A stretch of DNA of 64,000 bases from an uncultured Mucilaginibacter sp. (GCF_946479965.1 NZ_CAMLHX010000011.1:1-64000), one strand, 5' to 3'; counted from the stretch's first letter, positions 37,840 through 47,010 are shown. Translations and numbers: made by a program. Notes: generated by a model not told the origin, from the letters alone.

Positions 37840-39519
37840 ATGAAAAAAATCCTTGGCTTATTATTGTTAGCCTCAACAGCTACAATGGCCCAAACCCCCA
37901 AGCCTGCTGCGCAAGTACGAAAAATTGTGTCGGCATCTATCAAACCTGCGCCGGTAACTTTCGTCGGCACGCAAGACCACAAAAACATGATGGACCAGTT
38001 AGGCATCAAGGCCTTACGGCCAGGCCCCAGCGGTAACGAAAGTGCTCCTAATCACGCTAATTATGATGAAAGTGAGGCTAACCGTTTAATCCCTACCCTG
38101 CCGGATGTTTTAACACTTAAAAACGGCAAAAAGGTAACTACTGCTGATCAGTGGTGGAACCAGCGCCGCCCTGAGATTGTTGAAGATTTTGAGAAAGAAG
38201 TACTTGGTCGCGTACCTAAAAACATGCCTAAAATTAACTGGGAAGTTACTGTTACCGACAAGGAAATGGTAAATCGTATCCCGGTTATTGCTAAACATAT
38301 TATCGGGCATGTTGATAATTCGGCTTATCCGGCTATCAGTGTAGATATTGATATGGTGTTGGTAGTACCTGCTAATGCAAAGGGCCCGGTACCTGTTTTA
38401 ATGATGTTTGGCTTTCCTAGTTTGCCAGCGCCAAGCGCGCCTACGCCTGCCGAATTAACCCAGCTAAACTCTGCTTTAAAAGCAATGCTTATAAAAAGCG
38501 ATCCGTCGCTAAAAGCGATATTGGATGAACACCAGGCATGGCAACCTATTACCTTGCCCGCCGCACAAGGCGCGCTTGGTTTTGGTGGTGGCGCAGCTCC
38601 GGGGCGCGGGGGCACCCCGGCTGCTGCCCCCGCTACAGGTCCGGTTGATGTTCCTGGAGTAGCCGGCGTTAACAACGACCCGGGTTCAACCCAGCAATTG
38701 CTGGCTGCCGGATGGGGTTATTGCACCATTAATACCGGAAGCATACAGGCAGACAACGGCGCAGGCTTAACCCGCGGCATTATTGGTCTGGTAAATAAAG
38801 GCCAGCCACGCAAGCCCGAAGACTGGGGCTCGTTACGTGCATGGGCATGGGGCGCCGGTCGCGCGTTGGATTACCTGGAAGCAAAAGAACCCGCTGTTGA
38901 CGCCAAACACGTTGGCATTGAAGGCGTATCCCGCTATGGCAAAGCGGCTTTGGTTGCATTAGCTTTTGAGCCTAAATTCTCTATGGCCCTGGTAGGCTCA
39001 TCAGGCGAGGGTGGCGCTAAACTGCACCGTCGTAACTTTGGCGAAGCTGTTGAAAGCTTAACCGGAACAGGAGAATACCATTGGATGGGCGGAAACTTTA
39101 TGAAATATGGCGCATCTGATGCTATTTTCGGAGAGAAAAAACCTAGCGATATTCCTGTAGACGCACATGAATTAATTGCTCTGTGCGCGCCGCGCTTAAC
39201 ATTTATCAGCTATGGCATTCCTGAAAAAGGCGACGCTAAATGGTTGGATCAGCAAGGCAGCTATATGGCGGCAGTTGCAGCCGGGCCAGTATTTAAACTG
39301 TTAGGCGTAAAAGATCTTGGTGTATCAAACGATTACAACAAAGAAAAAATGCCGCCTGTAAATACCCCAATGCTCGACGGCGAACTGGCATGGCGTCAGC
39401 ATGATCAGGGCCACCAGGACCAGGCTAATATGAAATGGTTCATCAAATGGGCCGACCAAAAAATGGGGCGCCCGGCAGCACCACCTGCTGCGGCTAATCA
39501 AGCCTTCCAGTTTAGATAA
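37840..39519 (+). CDS. Secreted glucuronoyl esterase-like hydrolase (CE15)
   Basis: 559 residues from the ATG that begins the signal peptide (MKKILGLLLLASTATMAQ); an upstream ATG at 37789 lies in the leader. The CE15 nucleophile motif is GVSRYGKAAL with S364, preceded by WGSLRAWAWGAGRALDYLEA and followed by GSSGEGGAKLHRRNFGE and PRLTFISYG; H in HDQGHQD is the likely catalytic base. CE15 enzymes cut the ester between lignin and glucuronoxylan. A Gly/Ala/Pro-rich insertion lies at about residues 245-275 (GFGGGAAPGRGGTPAAA), similar in nature to the one in the CE1-like esterase. Confidence 0.88.
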   Translation: MKKILGLLLLASTATMAQTPKPAAQVRKIVSASIKPAPVTFVGTQDHKNMMDQLGIKALRPGPSGNESAPNHANYDESEANRLIPTLPDVLTLKNGKKVTTADQWWNQRRPEIVEDFEKEVLGRVPKNMPKINWEVTVTDKEMVNRIPVIAKHIIGHVDNSAYPAISVDIDMVLVVPANAKGPVPVLMMFGFPSLPAPSAPTPAELTQLNSALKAMLIKSDPSLKAILDEHQAWQPITLPAAQGALGFGGGAAPGRGGTPAAAPATGPVDVPGVAGVNNDPGSTQQLLAAGWGYCTINTGSIQADNGAGLTRGIIGLVNKGQPRKPEDWGSLRAWAWGAGRALDYLEAKEPAVDAKHVGIEGVSRYGKAALVALAFEPKFSMALVGSSGEGGAKLHRRNFGEAVESLTGTGEYHWMGGNFMKYGASDAIFGEKKPSDIPVDAHELIALCAPRLTFISYGIPEKGDAKWLDQQGSYMAAVAAGPVFKLLGVKDLGVSNDYNKEKMPPVNTPMLDGELAWRQHDQGHQDQANMKWFIKWADQKMGRPAAPPAAANQAFQFR

Positions 39520-39530
39520 ATATAAATAAA

Positions 39531-39570
39531 CGAAAAGAGCGATGGGTAAACCTATCGCTCTTTTCGTTTT
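39531..39570. terminator. Bidirectional terminator between the CE15 gene and apaG
   Basis: A perfect 13-bp stem, CGAAAAGAGCGAT (39531-39543) with ATCGCTCTTTTCG (39554-39566), flanked by A and T runs between two convergent genes. Confidence 0.85.
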
Positions 39571-39588
39571 ATATAACTATATTCTCTT

Positions 39589-39975
39589 TTAATTCATCCT
39601 GTAAGGCGCAATCAAATAAAACTCCGGGATCTGCACATCAAAAAAGGTGTTATCCAATAAACGCATCATGCGGTATTGGCCCTTCATGTTGCCCATGTCG
39701 GTTTTCAAATTGCAGCCGGATACATATTCGTGCGAGTTACCCGGTTCAATTACCGGCTGCATTCCTACAACACCCTCGCCCTCTACCTCGCGCTTAGCTC
39801 CGTTCGAGTCAAAAATATACCAATGGCGGCTTAACAGGCGCACAGCATAGCTTCCGGTATTTTCAATATTTACCTTGTACGCGAACATAAAATGGTCGTT
39901 CGCCGGGTTGGAATACTCCGGCTGATAGATGGTTTCAACTGAAACCTTAACCCCGTCTGTTGTATAAGTAACCAT
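39589..39975 (-). CDS. apaG: ApaG domain protein
   Basis: 128 residues, the normal length. Family blocks: VSVETIYQPEYSNPANDHFMF, YKVNIENTGSYAVRLLSRHW, GEGVVGMQPVIEPGNSHEYV and CNLKTDMGNMKGQYRM. It has a fibronectin-like fold; a link to cobalt/magnesium resistance comes from enterobacterial genetics and is not certain here. Stand-alone gene. Confidence 0.95.
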   Translation of the reverse strand: MVTYTTDGVKVSVETIYQPEYSNPANDHFMFAYKVNIENTGSYAVRLLSRHWYIFDSNGAKREVEGEGVVGMQPVIEPGNSHEYVSGCNLKTDMGNMKGQYRMMRLLDNTFFDVQIPEFYLIAPYRMN

Positions 39976-40088
39976 AAAGTATTATCATTTAATTCAAATA
40001 TATACCTCGTCTTCAAAAATCAGGCCATCCTAATGGCATAATTTTCAGCAATATATATTTTTTAACATTAAAAAAACAAATGAAAGTG

Positions 40089-41099
40089 TTAAACTTCCAT
40101 TACTGATACGAACGATGAGAAGCGGGGGTTGCGTTCAATCTCATTAAGTATATCGTCAAGTTCGTCAAAAGTGCCGGCGGTAACCAGTTTGGCGCGGTAT
40201 TCTTTAAAATTTTCTATCCCTTTAAAATAATTAGAATAATGCCTGCGCATTTCGAAAACGCCTGTTTTTGGCCCCTTCCATTCAATTGATTTTACCAGGT
40301 GAGTGCGGCAAGCGTCAATGCGTTCGGCAAAGGTTGGTTTGTCCAGATGCTCGCCTGTAGCAAAATAATGCTTTATCTCGCGAAAGATCCAGGGGTAACC
40401 AATTGCGGCGCGGCCTATCATCATGCCATCCACACCATATTCCATACGCCATGCTGCCGCTTTTTCGGGCGAATCAATATCGCCATTACCAAAAATCGGG
40501 ATCTGGATAAGCGGATTCTTCTTTATTTTACTGATGAGTGTCCAATCCGCCTGCCCTTTATACATTTGCGAGCGGGTCCGGCCGTGAATAGTAAGCGCTT
40601 TTATCCCTACATCCTGCAAACGCATAGCCACTTCTTCTACATTTTTGGTATTATCATCCCAACCTAAGCGGGTTTTAACCGTAACCGGCAAGTGTGTGCC
40701 TTCAACCACTGCTTTGGTCATGGCTACCATTTTATTAATATCCTGCAGTAAACTTGCTCCTGCGCCGCGGCAGGCCACGTTTTTAACCGGGCAACCGTAG
40801 TTAATATCTATCAGATCAGGGTTAGCCAGCGTTGAGATCTCAGACGCTTCGCGCATGTGTTCAATATCGCTGCCAAAGATCTGTATCCCAATAGGGCGCT
40901 CGTATTCAAAAATATCCAGCTTTTTGCGGCTTTTTGCGGCATCGCGTATCAACCCTTCTGACGAGATAAACTCGGTATACATCATATCCGCCCCATGCTG
41001 CTTGCATACGTAACGGAATGGCGGATCACTCACATCCTCCATCGGCGCCAGCAACAACGGGAACTCCCCTAAATCAATATTTCCTATTTGTACAGACAT
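40089..41099 (-). CDS. dusB: tRNA-dihydrouridine synthase
   Basis: 336 residues from MSVQIGNIDLGEFPLLLAPM; the longer start at 41171 is not supported by the family. FMN-dependent reduction of uridines in tRNA. Seen: LLAPMEDVSDPPFRYVC, active-site cysteine in DINYGCPVKNVACRGAGASL, VTVKTRLGWDD, ALTIHGRTRSQMYKGQADW and GNGDIDSPEKA. Divergent from the broken CPBP gene, with 42 bp between the starts. Confidence 0.93.
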   Translation of the reverse strand: MSVQIGNIDLGEFPLLLAPMEDVSDPPFRYVCKQHGADMMYTEFISSEGLIRDAAKSRKKLDIFEYERPIGIQIFGSDIEHMREASEISTLANPDLIDINYGCPVKNVACRGAGASLLQDINKMVAMTKAVVEGTHLPVTVKTRLGWDDNTKNVEEVAMRLQDVGIKALTIHGRTRSQMYKGQADWTLISKIKKNPLIQIPIFGNGDIDSPEKAAAWRMEYGVDGMMIGRAAIGYPWIFREIKHYFATGEHLDKPTFAERIDACRTHLVKSIEWKGPKTGVFEMRRHYSNYFKGIENFKEYRAKLVTAGTFDELDDILNEIERNPRFSSFVSVMEV

Positions 41100-41141
41100 G
41101 CTTATCTTTAACCCATTGCAAAAATACGAAAATTGATTTAA

Positions 41142-42062
41142 ATGACGTCTAACTCCGCTAACCGCCTGCAACCGGCATTGCAGTTCCTTGTCCTGGTAGC
41201 CATTACCATTGGTATTATATTGGTTGGAAATTTAATTGGCGCAGGTATAGTAGTGGCATTTTATGGGTTGGATATGTTAATGAATATCGCCAAACTAGAC
41301 CTGTCGGCCCCCGGTACGGTTAACGCCTTATGGGTATTACAAATAATAGGAACTACTGTACCATTGCTTATAGCGCCTTTGGTTTTTGCCCGGCTAGTTG
41401 TAAAACAACCGCAAGAGTATCTAAAGCCGTCATTCAAATTTCCGTGGGCCATGCTGGTTATTGTTTTTTGCGTAATGATGGTATCGTCGCCGCTGATAGA
41501 GCTTTTAAGCCGTATCAACCAAAATATGGTGCTGCCTGAATATCTGAACAGTGTACAAAAATGGATGCGTGAGAGCGAAGATAAAGCCGAAAAACTAATA
41601 ACAGTGCTGTTAAAAATGGATACCATTTTTGGCGTGATTGCAAACGTAATTGCCGTTGGGCTTTTTACCGCCATTGTTGAAGAGCTGATGTTCAGAGGCT
41701 GCGTGCAAACCATTTTTTTTAAATAGACAGGCAATGTGCATGCCGCCGTTTGGATAACAGGCATCTTGTTCAGCGCATTCCACATGGAGTTTTTTGGCTT
41801 TTTGCCGCGCTTGCTATTGGGCGTGTTATTCGGCTATTTTACTGCCTGGAGCGGCAGCATATGGCCGGCTGTTTGGGGCCACTTTTTAAATAATAGTACC
41901 GCCGTTATTGCCGTTTACCTTTATCAACACAAATTAGTAAAGGTAGACCCCAACGGTACCCATATTTTTAACTACCCGGCCTATGTGTTTAGCTTTATAA
42001 TTGTGCTATTTTTGCTGTTCCTGTATCATAATATCGCCAAAAAGGAGAAAATAGCGTCGTAA
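41142..42062 (+). pseudogene. CPBP-family membrane protease gene interrupted by one TAG codon
   Basis: Two segments in one frame, 41142-41723 and 41727-42062, are parted only by TAG at 41724-41726. Without it the product would be 306 residues with about eight membrane helices. The motif EELMFRG (41680-41700) lies before the stop; the two histidine regions, FSAFHMEFFGF and WGHFLNNS, lie after it. Both halves are needed for the CAAX-protease/Abi active site. The context FFK-stop-TGNVHAA suggests a TGG tryptophan codon changed to TAG. Downstream genes up to psd seem cotranscribed. Recent loss, sequencing error or readthrough are all possible. Confidence 0.85.
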
Positions 42063-42069
42063 GCACAAA

Positions 42070-42276
42070 ATGGAGAAAAACTGGATAAAGATCTTTACCT
42101 CTTCTGATTTTTATAAATCTGAACTTGTAAAACAGGTGCTGTGCGAAAATGAAATAGATGCCGTTTTGCTTAACAAACAGGCTTCCTCTCACCGCGACTT
42201 TGGCAACGTGGAAGTTTATATCCACCAGGAAAACTTTAGTCGCGCCATAGAGGTAATGGTCCTTAATCAATATTGA
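42070..42276 (+). CDS. DUF2007 small protein
   Basis: 68 residues. KIFTSSDFYKSELVKQVLCE followed by LLNKQASSHRDFGNVEVYI and SRAIEVM match the small DUF2007 (putative signal-transducing) fold. It begins 7 bp after the CPBP frame and ends 6 bp before cdsA, so it is translated as part of that operon. Role unknown. Confidence 0.82.
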   Translation: MEKNWIKIFTSSDFYKSELVKQVLCENEIDAVLLNKQASSHRDFGNVEVYIHQENFSRAIEVMVLNQY

Positions 42277-42282
42277 ATTTTT

Positions 42283-43089
42283 ATGAAAACCCGTGCCATT
42301 ACCGGCTTCTTCTTTGTTATTGTGATGCTGGCCTCGGTTTTAACCGGCCAATACGTTTTTGACGTTTTTTACTTTTTGCTGGCCGGCTTTTGCTTATGGG
42401 AGTTTTACGGGCTGCTTAAAAAAAGCGGTATAGGGCCAAGTTTAGCCTCGGGCTTTATCAACGCAACCGCTATTTATGTAGTGTTTATGCTGGCTGTGAA
42501 AGATCCTGAACTTGGCAAGTTGATAATGCTATTACCGGTAACACTTGCCGCTATATTTATTCAGGAGCTTTATAAAACTTCCGAAAAGCCTTTCACCAAT
42601 GTCGCGTATACATATATCGGACTTATTTATGTTATAATTCCATTCTCTGTCTTCCACGCGCTGGGTTATATTAACGGAACTTTTAACTTTCATATCCCAC
42701 TATCGTTCCTGCTGATGCTTTGGGCCAATGATACCGGCGCATACCTGGTGGGAAGTAAAATGGGCAGGACCAAACTTTTTGAGCGCCATTCCCCTAAAAA
42801 AACCTGGGAAGGTTTTATTGGCGGTATCCTGATAACCGTTGGCGTGGCATTTATACTTAATCACTACTATACAGACCTGGCGCTGCAGCACCTGATTGGC
42901 ATGGCGCTTATCATTAGTATTGTGGGTACCGCGGGCGACTTAGTAGAATCAATGCTTAAACGCAGCCTGAATGTAAAGGACTCCGGGGGTATATTACCGG
43001 GACACGGCGGACTGCTCGACAGGTTTGACGGACTGCTTATGGCCGCACCAATTGTATACGCATACCTATACTTTGTTACAAATGCTTAG
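42283..43089 (+). CDS. cdsA: Phosphatidate cytidylyltransferase
   Basis: 268 residues with about eight membrane helices. Makes CDP-diacylglycerol from phosphatidate and CTP at the inner membrane. The C-terminal family signature is complete: SMLKRSLNVKDSGGILPGHG followed by GLLDRFDG. It lies 21 bp before a phosphatidylserine-decarboxylase-type gene, which uses a product downstream in the same pathway. Confidence 0.96.
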   Translation: MKTRAITGFFFVIVMLASVLTGQYVFDVFYFLLAGFCLWEFYGLLKKSGIGPSLASGFINATAIYVVFMLAVKDPELGKLIMLLPVTLAAIFIQELYKTSEKPFTNVAYTYIGLIYVIIPFSVFHALGYINGTFNFHIPLSFLLMLWANDTGAYLVGSKMGRTKLFERHSPKKTWEGFIGGILITVGVAFILNHYYTDLALQHLIGMALIISIVGTAGDLVESMLKRSLNVKDSGGILPGHGGLLDRFDGLLMAAPIVYAYLYFVTNA

Positions 43090-43110
43090 TTTTGCATAAA
43101 ATTTATTTCA

Positions 43111-43773
43111 ATGACTTTTCATAAAGAGGGATACACTTCACTGGCACTTTGCATTCTTTTCATATTTGTTTTGAATGCGGCCATTCAATTTTATTTTCCG
43201 CAGGCAACTGTGTTTAAGTGGATAATTTACATCTTATCGTTTCTGCTGTTTGTAACCATAGTTCAATTTTTCCGCAGCCCAAACCTGCTTATTACGCAGG
43301 ACGAAAAAGTGGTGCTCTGCCCAGCCGATGGTAAGGTGGTAGTAATTGAAGAGACCAACGAGCCGGAATTTTTAAAAGATAAACGCATCCAGGTATCAGT
43401 ATTCATGTCACCGGTTAATGTGCACGTTAACCGCAACCCTATTAGCGGCGTGGTAAAATATTTTAAATATCACCCGGGCAAATACTTGGTAGCATGGCAC
43501 CCCAAGTCGTCAACAGAGAACGAACGTACCACTGTAGTTACCGAAACTAAAACAGGTCAGCAGGTATTGTTCAGGCAAATTGCAGGTGCGCTTGCCCGAC
43601 GCATTGTATGGTACGTAAAAGAAGGCGATAAGGTAGAGCAGGGCGAACAGTTTGGCTTTATCAAATTTGGATCAAGGGTTGATGTGTTCTTGCCCCTGGG
43701 ATCAAAAATTAATGTAGAGATAGGCGAAGTAGTTAAAGGCGGAACAACCGTACTGGCAGAGCTTCCGGCTTAA
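43111..43773 (+). CDS. Phosphatidylserine decarboxylase family protein
   Basis: 220 residues, the short form. Two N-terminal membrane helices, then VLCPADGKVVVIEE, FMSPVNVHVNRNPISG and the self-cleavage region FGSRVDVFLP, where Gly-Ser would be cut to form the pyruvoyl group. It would make phosphatidylethanolamine from phosphatidylserine. The gene for phosphatidylserine synthase is not here. Terminator at 43798-43830. Confidence 0.92.
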   Translation: MTFHKEGYTSLALCILFIFVLNAAIQFYFPQATVFKWIIYILSFLLFVTIVQFFRSPNLLITQDEKVVLCPADGKVVVIEETNEPEFLKDKRIQVSVFMSPVNVHVNRNPISGVVKYFKYHPGKYLVAWHPKSSTENERTTVVTETKTGQQVLFRQIAGALARRIVWYVKEGDKVEQGEQFGFIKFGSRVDVFLPLGSKINVEIGEVVKGGTTVLAELPA

Positions 43774-43797
43774 ATAGAATTTATTTAGAGAATTTCT

Positions 43798-43830
43798 AAA
43801 AGCTTTCGGCTAATAACCGAAAGCTTTTTT
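43798..43830 (+). terminator. Terminator of the psd-type gene
   Basis: AAAAGCTTTCGG (43798-43809) pairs with CCGAAAGCTTTT (43817-43828), 7-nt loop, six T. Confidence 0.85.
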
Positions 43831-43864
43831 GTTTGCGATTTTAAGCGGCATCAAAAAAACCATC

Positions 43865-43902
43865 AAACACAAAAAAGCCTTTCTGAAATTCAGAAAGGCT
43901 TT
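43865..43902 (-). terminator. Terminator of rplS
   Basis: On the minus strand a 14-bp arm pair, AAAGCCTTTCTGAA and TTCAGAAAGGCTTT, is followed by TTTTT. Confidence 0.8.
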
Positions 43903-43922
43903 ATATACTTTATAAAAGTAAA

Positions 43923-44276
43923 TTACTTTACTATACGTTTTGCTTTGATACGTGCTGCTTTACCGGTAAGTTCGCGCAGGTAGAACAATTTAGCGCGACG
44001 TACTTTACCAAAGCTGTTCACTTCAACTTTATCAATGTTTGGTGAGTTAGCAGGAAAGATACGCTCAACACCTATACCGTTAGAAACTTTACGCACGGTA
44101 AACGTTTCAGAAACGCCTGTGCTGTTACGTTGGATAACAACGCCCTGGTAAACCTGGATACGCTCTTTGTTACCTTCTCTGATTTTATAGTGTACGCTTA
44201 CAGTATCGCCTGCTTTGAAAGACGGAAGATTGTTAACTGTTACTGTTTGCTCTTCGACAAATTTTATTAAATCCAT
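43923..44276 (-). CDS. rplS: 50S ribosomal protein L19
   Basis: 117 residues. [48 protein letters not shown] and RVFP-like [18 protein letters not shown] mark L19, which sits at the subunit interface. It closes the rpsP-rimM-trmD-rplS set, but a terminator-like stem after trmD (44362-44411) and a TATACTTG box in the 146-bp gap suggest it also has its own promoter. Confidence 0.98.
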   Translation of the reverse strand: MDLIKFVEEQTVTVNNLPSFKAGDTVSVHYKIREGNKERIQVYQGVVIQRNSTGVSETFTVRKVSNGIGVERIFPANSPNIDKVEVNSFGKVRRAKLFYLRELTGKAARIKAKRIVK

Positions 44277-44361
44277 GATTTTAAGCTCTTAAAGCGACTT
44301 TTAGTCCCCTAAAAATCGGATTGCAAGTATAGGGATTATTTTTGAGAATTAAAAAACGATT

Positions 44362-44411
44362 TTAAAAAATTCCACAATTTGTGTTTTATTAACAAAAGGC
44401 CTCAAATTGTG
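44362..44411 (-). terminator. Terminator-like hairpin between trmD and rplS
   Basis: On the minus strand CACAATTTG and CAAATTGTG (44403-44411 and 44373-44381 on the plus strand) form a stem followed by GAATTTTTT. Confidence 0.6.
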
Positions 44412-44422
44412 AGTGATTTTAA

Positions 44423-45097
44423 TTACTCTAACAGATCAGGCCGACGTTGTTTCGTGCGTTCCACAGCCTGATCAAAGCGCCATTTTTCAATTTCACCTGC
44501 GTGGCCGCTTAATAGTATATCGGGTACTTTGTGACCGTTCCAGTCTGCCGGGCGCGTGTAAACCGGGGCATCCAGCAAGCCATCCTGAAAAGAATCAGAA
44601 AGCGCAGATGTTTCGTCATTCAGCACGCCGGGTATCAATCGCACTACTGCATCTACCAAAACCGCTGCCGGCAGCTCGCCGCCTGAAAGTACATAGTCGC
44701 CTATAGAGATCTCGCGGGTAACGTAAATGTCGCGGATGCGCTGGTCTATGCCTTTATAATGCCCGCAAAGAATGATAATGTTCTTTTTAGAGGAAAGTTG
44801 ATTGGCTATTGGCTGGTTAAGCGTTTCGCCATCGGGTGTCATAAAGATCACCTCATCATATTCCCGTTCACTTTTTAGCTTTTCAATACAGGCGGCAAAA
44901 GGCGCAATGCCCATTACCATACCGCTGCCACCGCCGTAAGGGTAGTCGTCTACACTTTTCTGCTTATTGGTGGCGTAGTCGCGCAGATTATGAACATGTA
45001 TCTCGCTGATGCCTTTTTTTTGCGCCCGCAGTAAAATTGAGTGAGCAAAAGGACTTTCCAACAAACCCGGCAATACAGAGATGATATCAAAACGCAT
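44423..45097 (-). CDS. trmD: tRNA (guanine37-N1)-methyltransferase
   Basis: 224 residues from [17 protein letters not shown]; the frame extends further upstream but without family match. SPOUT-fold enzyme making m1G37. Motifs: [43 protein letters not shown] and YTRPADWNG. Normally it follows rimM directly; here three unrelated genes lie between. Confidence 0.97.
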   Translation of the reverse strand: MRFDIISVLPGLLESPFAHSILLRAQKKGISEIHVHNLRDYATNKQKSVDDYPYGGGSGMVMGIAPFAACIEKLKSEREYDEVIFMTPDGETLNQPIANQLSSKKNIIILCGHYKGIDQRIRDIYVTREISIGDYVLSGGELPAAVLVDAVVRLIPGVLNDETSALSDSFQDGLLDAPVYTRPADWNGHKVPDILLSGHAGEIEKWRFDQAVERTKQRRPDLLE

Positions 45098-45133
45098 GGG
45101 GCAAAGATAGGTTTTTTGTGATAGTCGGGAAGT

Positions 45134-45182
45134 AGAGCCAGGAATCAAGACAAACCAGATTAACATCTTGATTCTTGGCTCT
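45134..45182. repeat. 17-bp imperfect inverted repeat between the VOC gene and trmD
   Basis: AGAGCCAGGAATCAAGA (45134-45150) pairs with TCTTGATTCTTGGCTCT (45166-45182) with one mismatch; another CTTGATTC follows. The motif recurs in short form at 16371-16395. Confidence 0.6.
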
Positions 45183-45200
45183 TGATTCCTGAATCTAATA

Positions 45201-45614
45201 TCACACTTTCCAATCCGGCGATACCGCGATTCTGCACTGAATTATCCAGCGGTGGCCAAAGGGGTCTGTAAACTCGCCCTGCCTGTAACCATATTCAAAA
45301 TCAGTTACGGGCATATGCAAAACGGCTCCTGCCGTAATGGCCTGGTTAAATACCGCGTGCACATCATCAACAAATAATCCTATACTTACAGTGCCGCCTC
45401 TTGCTTTATCCGGCGGAATTGTACCGCTGAATTGGGTGATCTCATGCAGATGAAACAATGCACCATCAATAGTAAGTTCGGCAACATGAATACTGCCATC
45501 ATCATTTCTTAAACAGAAATTTTCACTGGCGTTAAGGGCGTTTTTATAGAAATTAATATCCGTTGTTCCGTTGGGAATGGCCAACATAGGCGCGAAAGCT
45601 ATTATTGTTTTCAT
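45201..45614 (-). CDS. VOC-family (PhnB/glyoxalase-like) protein
   Basis: 137 residues. Two beta-alpha-beta-beta-beta units: [20 protein letters not shown] with [15 protein letters not shown], and [20 protein letters not shown] with FGHRWIIQ. This is the PhnB-like subgroup, often of unknown substrate. Third gene of the inserted module, 20 bp after the Xre gene. Confidence 0.85.
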   Translation of the reverse strand: MKTIIAFAPMLAIPNGTTDINFYKNALNASENFCLRNDDGSIHVAELTIDGALFHLHEITQFSGTIPPDKARGGTVSIGLFVDDVHAVFNQAITAGAVLHMPVTDFEYGYRQGEFTDPFGHRWIIQCRIAVSPDWKV

Positions 45615-45634
45615 AAAATGGTTTTTAACAATAG

Positions 45635-45835
45635 TTAATCATTGCCATCCAGCATAAAAACCTCTTCTACCGGTTTATTAAATACTTTGGCAATTTTTAG
45701 CGCCAGCACCGTTGAAGGTACGTATTTATTACTTTCGATAGTATTTATTGTTTGCCGGGATACGCCTATCAGGTCGGCTAATTCGCCTTGGGTTATGTTT
45801 TTAATGGCGCGTTCAACGCGTATATTATTTTTCAT
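45635..45835 (-). CDS. Small Xre-family helix-turn-helix regulator
   Basis: 66 residues consisting only of the HTH: NNIRVERAIKNITQGELADL, IGVSRQTINTIESNKYVP and LKIAKVFNKPVEEVF. This YgzD/YozG-like class regularly pairs with a small membrane protein, as here (4 bp gap). It is the likely binder of the dyads at 46286-46345 upstream of that gene. Confidence 0.92.
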   Translation of the reverse strand: MKNNIRVERAIKNITQGELADLIGVSRQTINTIESNKYVPSTVLALKIAKVFNKPVEEVFMLDGND

Positions 45836-45839
45836 GGCC

Positions 45840-46283
45840 TTACTCTCTATGTTTAAGCTGACTGTTCGCCTGATATATTACCCACCTGAAACGGATAATA
45901 AAAAACAATAGCGGTGTAAATATAAAGTGTGCTGCAATGCCGATAAACATATGCCAATTGGTTATTAATACTATACAAATAATTAAACCTATATAATTAA
46001 AATAGATAGACCATTGTAACGAGTCAAGGCGTAACTGGGCTATGTGTTCGTCCTCTATCTTTTCTTTGGTAAAGGCTATCAGCAATAAGCCGCAGATCAG
46101 CGTTAACAAAATAATGTCAGTTACCAATTCGCGAAAGTCGGTTTTGCCGGCAACCGAATGGTGATGCAAAGCAACCATATGCGCGTCCAAAAAAACGTGT
46201 ATAAGCGAAATTGCAACCCCGATTATAAACAGCACAACACCATATTTGCGCCAGGGATAAGGGAATAAAAAACGTGATTTCAT
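45840..46283 (-). CDS. Small integral membrane protein paired with the Xre regulator
   Basis: 147 residues from MKSRFLFPYPWRKYG (an upstream ATG at 46346 falls in the promoter). Four hydrophobic segments: YGVVLFIIGVAISLIHVFL, IILLTLICGLLLIAF, WSIYFNYIGLIICIVLI and FIGIAAHFIFTPLLFFII. The KEKIEDEHIAQLRLDS loop between helices 2 and 3 is typical of this unnamed Bacteroidota family next to small Xre genes. Function unknown. Confidence 0.8.
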   Translation of the reverse strand: MKSRFLFPYPWRKYGVVLFIIGVAISLIHVFLDAHMVALHHHSVAGKTDFRELVTDIILLTLICGLLLIAFTKEKIEDEHIAQLRLDSLQWSIYFNYIGLIICIVLITNWHMFIGIAAHFIFTPLLFFIIRFRWVIYQANSQLKHRE

Positions 46284-46285
46284 TT

Positions 46286-46345
46286 TTGTAAAGTTTGATT
46301 TACCAAATGTAAAATAAACTTTACAAATGTCAAGTATATTTGACA
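46286..46345 (-). promoter_or_regulatory. Promoter with two dyads for the membrane-Xre-VOC module
   Basis: On the minus strand TTG (46331-46333), 19 bp and TACATTTG (46304-46311) make an exact promoter. The perfect palindrome TGTCAAGTATATTTGACA (46328-46345) covers the -33 box. TTGTAAAGTTT (46286-46296) and AAACTTTACAA (46316-46326) flank the -7 box as a perfect inverted repeat. Confidence 0.8.
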
Positions 46346-46354
46346 ATTTGTTTT

Positions 46355-46879
46355 TTAATCCAGATAAATCTCCAGTAAACCATCCGGCAAATCAACCATA
46401 ACAATCTCCTTAACTACATCTATTCCTTTAACGGTTGCTTCGTTTAGTGGGAAAAGCACCTCGCAGCCTTTATAGGTAACGGCTGCTATTAGTTGTTGAG
46501 GATATTCGTGTATGGCGGTAATCACTCCAAGTTCGCCTTCGTTTTCGTCTACAGCTGTAAAGTCTATCAAGTCTTTTAAGGTGAAATCGCTTTTTCTCTT
46601 TTTTGGTTTAAGTTTATTGGGCAGATAGATGTCCTTTTTTACTAGGATTGATGCTTTTTCAATGGTATCCACATCCTCCAGGTACAGGTAGGCGGAGTTT
46701 TTTTGATTGTACTTTATGGATTCAACGAAGTAAGGTGCCAGCTTACCGCCTACTTCGATAAACAGGGCATTGAAGTTGATGTCGTCCAACCCGTCAAAAT
46801 CAACATACAGCTGCATTTCGCCTTTAAGGCCCTTGGTTTTAAGCACACTGCCTATCCTGAAATGATCTTCTATCTTCAT
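46355..46879 (-). CDS. rimM: Ribosome maturation factor RimM
   Basis: 174 residues. FRIGSVLKTKGLKGEMQLYV is the N-terminal barrel; the PRC-barrel part includes LIDFTAVDENEGELGVITAI and VLFPLNEATVKGID. Needed for 16S rRNA processing and head assembly of the 30S subunit with S19. It follows rpsP by 131 bp that hold a hairpin (46952-46988). Confidence 0.95.
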   Translation of the reverse strand: MKIEDHFRIGSVLKTKGLKGEMQLYVDFDGLDDINFNALFIEVGGKLAPYFVESIKYNQKNSAYLYLEDVDTIEKASILVKKDIYLPNKLKPKKRKSDFTLKDLIDFTAVDENEGELGVITAIHEYPQQLIAAVTYKGCEVLFPLNEATVKGIDVVKEIVMVDLPDGLLEIYLD

Positions 46880-46905
46880 ACCGAATTTACTCTTTAAATA
46901 TTTGT

Positions 46906-46988
46906 GTCATTGCGAGGCACGAAGCAATGACAACCGATTATTATCTAAACAACAATGGCGAAGATCCTCTTGGATGCTTCGCCATTGT
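46906..46988. repeat. REP-like motif and hairpin between rpsP and rimM
   Basis: GTCATTGCGAGGCACGAAGC (46906 on) matches the motif clustered near 33.5 kb. Next to it ACAATGGCGAAG (46952-46963) pairs perfectly with CTTCGCCATTGT (46977-46988). Confidence 0.65.
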
Positions 46989-47010
46989 ATTTGAAACAAG
47001 TTCAAAAAAA

